Shown: piece after piece, positions 35,248 through 40,605 of the stretch
Position numbering within the stretch: the stretch's first letter is position 1
How the letters are laid out: each line of letters opens with the position of its first letter
Assembly (NCBI GenBank): GCA_014382445.1
Contig: JACNJS010000011.1
Location: 1 to 40,605 of the forward strand
DNA length: 40,605 bases
Direction of reading: 5' to 3'
From: Bacteroidota bacterium
Lineage (GTDB): Bacteria; Bacteroidota; Bacteroidia; Bacteroidales; F082
Notes under the pieces: model-generated
Databases searched by the model: none
The model's input: the letters and a program-made list of their open reading frames with translations, nothing else
Told to the model about the DNA's origin: nothing
Position numbers and translations under genes: made by a program

Positions 35248-38172
35248 TTATGCTTTTCTATTGATGTGAATACGATATTTAAACGGGTATACTAATAATT
35301 GTTTAATTTTTCCTATGGTAGTATATTTTATTATCCCGGGCATATCAGAAAGTATCTCATCTAAGTTATATAATTCTACTGCATTAATAACAACCATTGG
35401 TTTATTTAATACTACATCATTATAAGTATCTAATGCTGTTTTGTCGGCTTTTGAAAGGTTGCTCGTGGCACTTATAACATAAAGCGATATATCAACAGTG
35501 CTAATAAGTTTTATAGGATATGTGTTATAAACAATAGATGGCAATTCAAGAAAAATAAAATCGTAAGGTTTATTTTGTATTCTTAAATATTTTGAACTAA
35601 TAAGCTGTTGTAAATCTTTAATGTCCATAAAATTGTCAGTAATTTTATATGTACATGAATAATTAAAGTCTTCTTCAGCATCATCGTCAGAGGAATGGTT
35701 AAGATAAAGAACGTTATCACCAATTTCTCTTAATCGATTTATTATCCTTTCGCAAAGTAAAGTTTTACCAACACTATTTTGTGTACTATAAACCGCTATA
35801 AAGTATGGTCGGGTTTCTTTTTTCACAACTTCTTTAGAAAGTTTTAACTTGATATTTTGAATAATAATATCGATGAGCCGTTGACTAATAAAAGCGAGTT
35901 CATTTGCTTGACTTCTTGAACTGAGCCTTGGAAAAGCACCGGCAAGCTTCATGTTGGTTGATTTTACTACTTGTGATGGATTTTTCATCGACCTGTCGAA
36001 ATATTCAAGTAATAAAATAATGAATCCTATTAAAAGGAATCCGAAAATTGCAGCACCAAGAACAATATACCTAGCCCCGGATGGTTTAGCAGAAATTGGG
36101 AAAAATGGTTCGTCAACTAATTTAATATTTGTTGCCATCTCTTCATTTTGCTGTTTCGTTTTGGCAAGGTTTAAACTTTTAAGCAATTCAAGATAGGATT
36201 GTTCAGCAACCTTTATTTCCCTTTCAATACGTGTTAACATAGCACCGAGAGGAGCAAATTTTTGATAGGTTCTCACAAAATCAATCTTTCTTCTTGCAAG
36301 AACTATTAAGGAAGCTTTTGATTCCTCTCCATTTATTGTGTGCTTTAACCATTCTGAAAGTAATTCTTTTATGGGTAAACCTTGCGCTGAATGACTGTAC
36401 AAATAAAGCTGGTCAACATAAAACTTAATTTCATTTCTAAGCTGTAGTTGTCTGGTTCTAAGTATATTAAGCTGTTCAACTACCCTCTCATCATAATCAG
36501 ATGCTAACTCATTAATGACAATACTTTCGGTAACTTGTGAAAGTTCTTTTTTCATTTGGGTTATTTCATCGCTTTTCAAATAAATACTATCGCGGGCAGT
36601 TAAATTAAGTTCTAATTCTTTTAGTGACGCTACAGATGATGCTAGACGTATTTGTTCGTTTTGATAATATAAATCTAAATCCTCTTTTTGACTTGCAATG
36701 GCTTTACTTTGTTCGTAATAATTAATAATGTTGTTTTTCATATTAAATTTTAAAAGTCTGTCCTCAGCAGCCTGTAGTTTTTTGTCGGCTGAATCAACTT
36801 GAGCTTCAAAATATTTAACAACTAAATTTGTTTGGTTTGCCCTAAGCAATTTGTAATTTTGCATAAATACTTTACAGACTATTTTAAGAGTTTGTTGACA
36901 AATACCAGGGTCATCCGAAGTAAATGTTAATCTTACAAGGTCACTATTGCTAATTCGGTATATAGATATCCTTCCTATTGATTGTTCGCTGTAATGCTTG
37001 CTTCCCCCGTAATGTAACAGGCCGTAAATATAATTTGAGTCGCTGCTATTGTAATAATAGGTAAGATTGTTAAGCGTTTGTTTAAAATCGGATGGATTAA
37101 TGCCGGGCGGAATAATAGGGTCTTTTACAAATAATTGGCTATCATCATCATTTCCATTATAGTAGGTAGATGATGTTGTAATATAATTTGATTCAACAAC
37201 AGCCGGGTCATCCGATTCTTGCGGAGAAACGCTCTTTATTGCATAATCATATGAATTAATTAGATTTCTCCCCCTAGTACTTTCGCTGATTAATATTTCT
37301 TGCCCGGGAGTGAGAGATTTGTTATCGATGCTATTTAATTCACGAAGTTTACTGATATTAACTCCATATTTTTTAGCAATTGAATACAGTGTTTCACCGG
37401 GTTTAACAGTATGATATTTACTATTTGAAACAGTTTCCTTTTTGATTATCAACGATTGACCGGGGTTCAAATTACTATCAGAAAGGTCATTTAGCGACAT
37501 AATCTGACCGCGGGAAACACCATATCTGCTAGCGATCAGAGAAAGAGATTCACCCTGCTGAACAACATGATATGTAAACCCCGCTTCATCATCATCTACA
37601 GGAATGGCCTCTTTTTTAATACCGGTATTAATTTGATCGGTAGAATTAACGCCTAGTCCGTCGCGTATTTTTTCTTGAACAACCCGGTTTTTCTTTTTAT
37701 TTATCTCTTTTTCAAGTGATCGTAATTCCTTCTCTAAATTATTAATTTGTTCTTGTTTCTCACGTTCAATACCTGATTTGTTGTTCTTCACAACCATGTC
37801 TTTTACACGCTTAGGCATAGAAGCTTGTAATCGATTAAAATTGTCCATCGAAATGTACTGAGGATTATATCTTTCAAGGGAGAGATCCTGAGTAAGTAAG
37901 AGAAGCGATGTTTCAATAAGCGTTTGTCGTGATCTTAGTAGATTAATCATATTATCATACTGAGCACTCATAGTAAAATAATCGCTTTGTCGTTGCGTTG
38001 CTGACTCTATTGAATAACCCGTAGTAATTCCTGTATAAATAACGGCTTCCGATTGGTATACTTTTTCCTGATTTCGAGTAAAATAATATGTAACTCCCGC
38101 AAATATGATAGGAACAAGTATTAATAATAACAAGTTACGTTTAAAAAGTTTTATTATTTGAATAATATCCAT
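35248..38172 (-). CDS. GumC/Wzc-like polysaccharide co-polymerase with two periplasmic LysM domains and a degenerate BY-kinase-like domain
   Basis: This 974-residue protein has transmembrane helices at about 13-31 and 703-727 with a long periplasmic region between them. A Wzz-like segment comes first, then a charged coiled coil (about 130-175), two LysM domains at about 201-245 (YHVVQQGESLSLIASRYGVS) and 253-296 (YHTVKPGETLYSIAKKYGVN), then the long helical GumC-type part. The C-terminal cytoplasmic domain has a P-loop STQNSVGKT with Lys803. The usual Walker A' aspartates are replaced (VLYLNHSSDDD), Walker B reads FIFLELP, and there is no C-terminal tyrosine cluster, so autokinase activity is doubtful. 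Family members control chain length and export of capsule or EPS. LysM normally binds peptidoglycan or chitin-like glycans and is unusual here. Confidence 0.88.
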   Translation of the reverse strand: MDIIQIIKLFKRNLLLLILVPIIFAGVTYYFTRNQEKVYQSEAVIYTGITTGYSIESATQRQSDYFTMSAQYDNMINLLRSRQTLIETSLLLLTQDLSLERYNPQYISMDNFNRLQASMPKRVKDMVVKNNKSGIEREKQEQINNLEKELRSLEKEINKKKNRVVQEKIRDGLGVNSTDQINTGIKKEAIPVDDDEAGFTYHVVQQGESLSLIASRYGVSRGQIMSLNDLSDSNLNPGQSLIIKKETVSNSKYHTVKPGETLYSIAKKYGVNISKLRELNSIDNKSLTPGQEILISESTRGRNLINSYDYAIKSVSPQESDDPAVVESNYITTSSTYYNGNDDDSQLFVKDPIIPPGINPSDFKQTLNNLTYYYNSSDSNYIYGLLHYGGSKHYSEQSIGRISIYRISNSDLVRLTFTSDDPGICQQTLKIVCKVFMQNYKLLRANQTNLVVKYFEAQVDSADKKLQAAEDRLLKFNMKNNIINYYEQSKAIASQKEDLDLYYQNEQIRLASSVASLKELELNLTARDSIYLKSDEITQMKKELSQVTESIVINELASDYDERVVEQLNILRTRQLQLRNEIKFYVDQLYLYSHSAQGLPIKELLSEWLKHTINGEESKASLIVLARRKIDFVRTYQKFAPLGAMLTRIEREIKVAEQSYLELLKSLNLAKTKQQNEEMATNIKLVDEPFFPISAKPSGARYIVLGAAIFGFLLIGFIILLLEYFDRSMKNPSQVVKSTNMKLAGAFPRLSSRSQANELAFISQRLIDIIIQNIKLKLSKEVVKKETRPYFIAVYSTQNSVGKTLLCERIINRLREIGDNVLYLNHSSDDDAEEDFNYSCTYKITDNFMDIKDLQQLISSKYLRIQNKPYDFIFLELPSIVYNTYPIKLISTVDISLYVISATSNLSKADKTALDTYNDVVLNKPMVVINAVELYNLDEILSDMPGIIKYTTIGKIKQLLVYPFKYRIHINRKA

Positions 38173-38186
38173 AATATCTCTTTAGC

Positions 38187-38972
38187 TTACCTTAATACAG
38201 TTATCAGATTAAACCTCATGCCAGTTAACACTTCTAACGATTGATAGTTTTTTTTAAAGGCAGAAATTGCCTGCAAATACAATACAGCACCACTTGTTTG
38301 AATCTCTTTCAATCTTGTATATTCTGCTGATGATATCTCACCGTTAAGAAATTCATTTTGTGCCATTTGCATCTGCATCATTGTGAATTGTTGATAATCA
38401 TTGTAAATTCTGATTTCACTTTGCATGCTAACTAAATCATTATATACAATTATTACACGTTCTTGTAAATAACGTTTATTTATTTCTTTTTGAGTAAGAG
38501 ATATCTCAATCCACTTTTTCTGTTTATTAATTCTGTTACGCCTGTCTACCATTGGTCCAAGTGGCATTCTGATATAAAACATAGCTGCAAATGCAGAACG
38601 CCAAGATGTAAGATTGGAATAATTTGAATAATAGGAGATGTTGCGCGGGTTTGATCGACTCCAATCGTCATAGCCCCACCTTCCACCAATAGCATCTAAA
38701 TTTATAGTAAAATATTCGAGCCATTCACGCGCTGCAGTTATTTGCTCGTAATAATAAAATTCGGCTTTGAGTTCTTCATACTTTATTGTTGGTGAGTTAT
38801 AAGCAGCTGAATCAACAAGGACACGTAACGGTGGCAAACGTTTTGTAATATCGTCTGTTAAAGGATTGAAATATATAACATCATCATTTTGAGTTTGCTG
38901 CCCAACTACATTTGAAAAATAAAACATTAATACTAATCCTGTTACTATTTTTGTTAAACAACCTCTCATCAT
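38187..38972 (-). CDS. TolC-like outer membrane protein, about half the usual length
   Basis: This 261-residue protein has a signal peptide (about 1-24, ending NVVGQ) and a mostly helical, coiled-coil body with the TolC-family flavour: LRVLVDSAAYNSPTIKYEE, RVIIVYNDLVSMQSEI and a NEFLNGEISSAEYTRLKEI segment. TolC-family proteins are usually over 400 residues with two internal repeats; this one holds about one repeat. It lies 14 bp upstream of the LysM co-polymerase gene, so it may serve as the outer-membrane or periplasmic partner for export. No Wza/SLBB-type export protein is in the window. Function is inferred from place. Confidence 0.65.
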   Translation of the reverse strand: MMRGCLTKIVTGLVLMFYFSNVVGQQTQNDDVIYFNPLTDDITKRLPPLRVLVDSAAYNSPTIKYEELKAEFYYYEQITAAREWLEYFTINLDAIGGRWGYDDWSRSNPRNISYYSNYSNLTSWRSAFAAMFYIRMPLGPMVDRRNRINKQKKWIEISLTQKEINKRYLQERVIIVYNDLVSMQSEIRIYNDYQQFTMMQMQMAQNEFLNGEISSAEYTRLKEIQTSGAVLYLQAISAFKKNYQSLEVLTGMRFNLITVLR

Positions 38973-39088
38973 TTATTATCGCTTAGTTCATTATGAAACT
39001 CTACATATTTAGCATGGCAAGCTACTAAAATATTTTCTGCCTGTATGTATGAGTTTTAATAGTTATTAATATTTTTTTAACATTTTAT

Positions 39089-40264
39089 TTATACATCTTC
39101 CTTTTGTAATAGTGCGGGTATTGTTCGCAATATCAATTTGATATCTCCCCAAAATGAATAAGTTTTAGCATATTTATTGTCTAAGGCTTTCCTTTCTTCT
39201 TCTGACAAAGTACCTTTTTTACCTCGTAGTTCAACCTGCCAAAGCCCTGTAATACCTGACGGCCCCATAAATCTGCCGCTCCAGTCATCCGATGTTAACA
39301 GTTCCGCTTCATAAAGTGGAATAGGGCGATTACCAACTATTGACATGTCTCCCTTAAATACATTAATTAGTTGTGGAAGTTCATCGATACTCGTGTTTCG
39401 GATAAAATTACCAATTTTAGTAATCCTGGGGTCGTTTTTAATTTTAACAAATACAGATACATCTTGGTTTTTCTTTTGTTGGATATACCAATGTTCACAA
39501 ATTTTTAACCCTTTAATATATAGTATAGGTGAACAATACTCTCCTTCACTCAGTTTAGCACACTCCGGACAATCAGCAGTTAGTTCATCATGCTCAGTTT
39601 CATAAGAAGAATATTGGTTAAGATGCTTTAGGTCTTTTAAATGTTTGTCAGCATCAATATTCATAGATCGAAACTTCAAAAAATCAAAAATCTTATACCC
39701 CGTACCTACGCGTTTCGATTTGTAAATAATTGCACCTTTTGATTCTATCCGTATAGCTAAAGCAATAACCAGCAAAAGTGGAGAAAGTAAAAGAAGTGCT
39801 ATTGAGGAAACAACTATATCAAACGCTCTTTTCAAAAACGGAATTTTGTATTCTTTAAAGGCAGATTCAGGAGCTATATCGTCTTCAACCGTGTCGTAGT
39901 ATTTAATGAGGTATTGTAGTCTAATATACAAATTGTTTAAATCAAAAGGAAATAAATAAACATCATCAACAATAGCTCTTGCTTTAAATGCTTCTTTGGT
40001 AAGGTTAACATCGGGTTCACAATTAAAAATAATAAAAGGTGTTTTAACGAAACCGGTTAAACCACGTATGATTTTCCCAATTTCGATGCCATTCATCCCT
40101 GGCAATCTGGCTTCACAAACTATTGCATCAGGAGAATTTCCTTCCTTTAAATACGCAAATGCTTTAAGACCGTTTGGTAATTGATAAAAATTAAATTTCG
40201 TATCAAAATTAGCAAGAGCGTTTATCACGTCAGGATTATTTCCAATATAAAGTAGGTTTAGCAC
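39089..40264 (-). CDS. Polyprenyl-phosphate sugar-1-phosphate transferase fused to an N-terminal pseudo-receiver domain
   Basis: This 391-residue protein has two parts. Residues 1-120 follow the receiver fold, but the phosphoacceptor is Glu51 (VCEARLPGMNG), the acidic pair is replaced (YIGNNPD) and the conserved lysine is Phe105 (VYLFPFD). Residues 141-391 are a bacterial sugar transferase: FLKRAFDIVVSSIALLLLSP with one membrane helix, VGTGYKIFDFLKFRSM, RNTSIDELPQLINVFKGDMS and GITGLWQVELRG. The enzyme would load the first sugar on undecaprenyl phosphate. Between 220 and 262 there is an insertion with Cys232, Cys235, Cys244 and Cys256, possibly a metal site. It follows a separate receiver gene by 26 bp. 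Confidence 0.9.
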   Translation of the reverse strand: MLNLLYIGNNPDVINALANFDTKFNFYQLPNGLKAFAYLKEGNSPDAIVCEARLPGMNGIEIGKIIRGLTGFVKTPFIIFNCEPDVNLTKEAFKARAIVDDVYLFPFDLNNLYIRLQYLIKYYDTVEDDIAPESAFKEYKIPFLKRAFDIVVSSIALLLLSPLLLVIALAIRIESKGAIIYKSKRVGTGYKIFDFLKFRSMNIDADKHLKDLKHLNQYSSYETEHDELTADCPECAKLSEGEYCSPILYIKGLKICEHWYIQQKKNQDVSVFVKIKNDPRITKIGNFIRNTSIDELPQLINVFKGDMSIVGNRPIPLYEAELLTSDDWSGRFMGPSGITGLWQVELRGKKGTLSEEERKALDNKYAKTYSFWGDIKLILRTIPALLQKEDV

Positions 40265-40290
40265 TTAGGTACAATTATTTTTGTAATAAA

Positions 40291-40605
40291 TTATGCTCCC
40301 CTTCTTGTGATCAGGTTTTCAATTCTAATGGCGAGTTCTTCGGGGTTGAAAGGCTTAACAAGGTAGTCATCAGCGCCTAATTTTAAACATTTTACCCTTT
40401 CATTACTGCTTTCAATCCCTGATAGCATTATCATAGGGATATTTTTAAAAAAACCACTTGCTCTAATATTTCGCAAAAATTCATAACCGTCGAGATTAGG
40501 CATTTGGATATCAGCAACTATCAAGTCAGGCATATTGCCTTGTTCAAGATATTTTAAGCCTTCCTGTCCGTCATTAACTGTATTTACATTATACGTTTTG
40601 CTTAA
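40291..40605 (-). CDS. Response regulator receiver domain (N-terminus outside the window)
   Basis: The frame stays open to the window edge, so the gene is truncated at its 5' end and the ATG at 40531-40533 is internal. The visible 104 residues contain a canonical receiver C-terminus: LIVADIQMPNLDG with the phosphoacceptor Asp, IMLSGIES with the conserved Ser, and DDYLVKPFNPEEL with the conserved Lys. It ends shortly after the domain (ENLITRRGA), so there is no C-terminal output domain; one could still lie before the visible part. It sits 26 bp upstream of the pseudo-receiver transferase gene and is likely cotranscribed with it. Confidence 0.92.
   Translation of the reverse strand, partial: LSKTYNVNTVNDGQEGLKYLEQGNMPDLIVADIQMPNLDGYEFLRNIRASGFFKNIPMIMLSGIESSNERVKCLKLGADDYLVKPFNPEELAIRIENLITRRGA

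Overview
The window looks like a chromosomal segment of a Bacteroidota bacterium, probably an environmental (marine or sediment) Bacteroidales/Marinilabiliales-type organism. The evidence is an AT-rich composition, type IX secretion (T9SS) C-terminal sorting domains on two secreted proteins, the Bacteroidota-specific GlmU-like nucleotidyltransferase, a type B ribosomal protein L31, a linked pyrB-pyrI pair, and -7 boxes of the TAnnTTTG class. Almost everything is on the minus strand; the exceptions are the truncated first gene and smpB.

Positions 1-16020 (left part) hold housekeeping and accessory genes. In order they are: the 3' end of an exonuclease/GIY-YIG protein, a peptide-type ABC solute-binding lipoprotein, lon, a GlmU-like protein, rpmE2 with a terminator, a LuxC-type acyl-CoA reductase, a PD40 lipoprotein, an AlbA_2 protein, pyrI and pyrB. 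smpB faces guaD convergently, and a class III aminotransferase, a degenerate agmatine-deiminase-like T9SS protein and aat form one operon. The pyrB leader holds a promoter, a 38-codon leader ORF and an intrinsic terminator inside that ORF, an architecture very like the UTP-sensitive pyrBI attenuator of enteric bacteria. Two short tandem-repeat tracts (8 units of 8 bp, about 11 units of 7 bp) lie directly upstream of smpB and guaD.

Positions 16272-40605 (right part) are a long, tightly packed exopolysaccharide/O-antigen-type locus read right to left. It opens with a truncated response regulator and a sugar transferase fused to a pseudo-receiver. Next come a half-size TolC-like protein, a GumC/Wzc-like co-polymerase carrying two LysM domains, a Wzx-type flippase and a Wzy/WaaL-type polymerase or ligase. 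Seven glycosyltransferases in three tandem paralogous pairs plus one GT4 follow, one of them broken by a single-base frameshift. The 3' part has a hexapeptide acyltransferase, an FkbM methyltransferase, another membrane GT2, a secreted beta-helix T9SS protein, a zinc-ribbon methyltransferase, a TPR hybrid histidine kinase and a separate receiver protein. The likely assembly route is Wzx/Wzy-dependent: the fused transferase loads the first sugar on undecaprenyl phosphate, the GTs extend it, the flippase and polymerase act next, and the LysM co-polymerase sets chain length while possibly being held to peptidoglycan. Two-component proteins at both ends suggest signal control of the locus.

The observations most worth follow-up are the pyrB leader attenuator, the LysM insertion in the co-polymerase, the pseudo-receiver/sugar-transferase fusion with its four-cysteine insertion, and the T9SS deiminase-like protein that has lost its catalytic residues. 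All functional calls rest on reading motifs by eye; no database search was possible.
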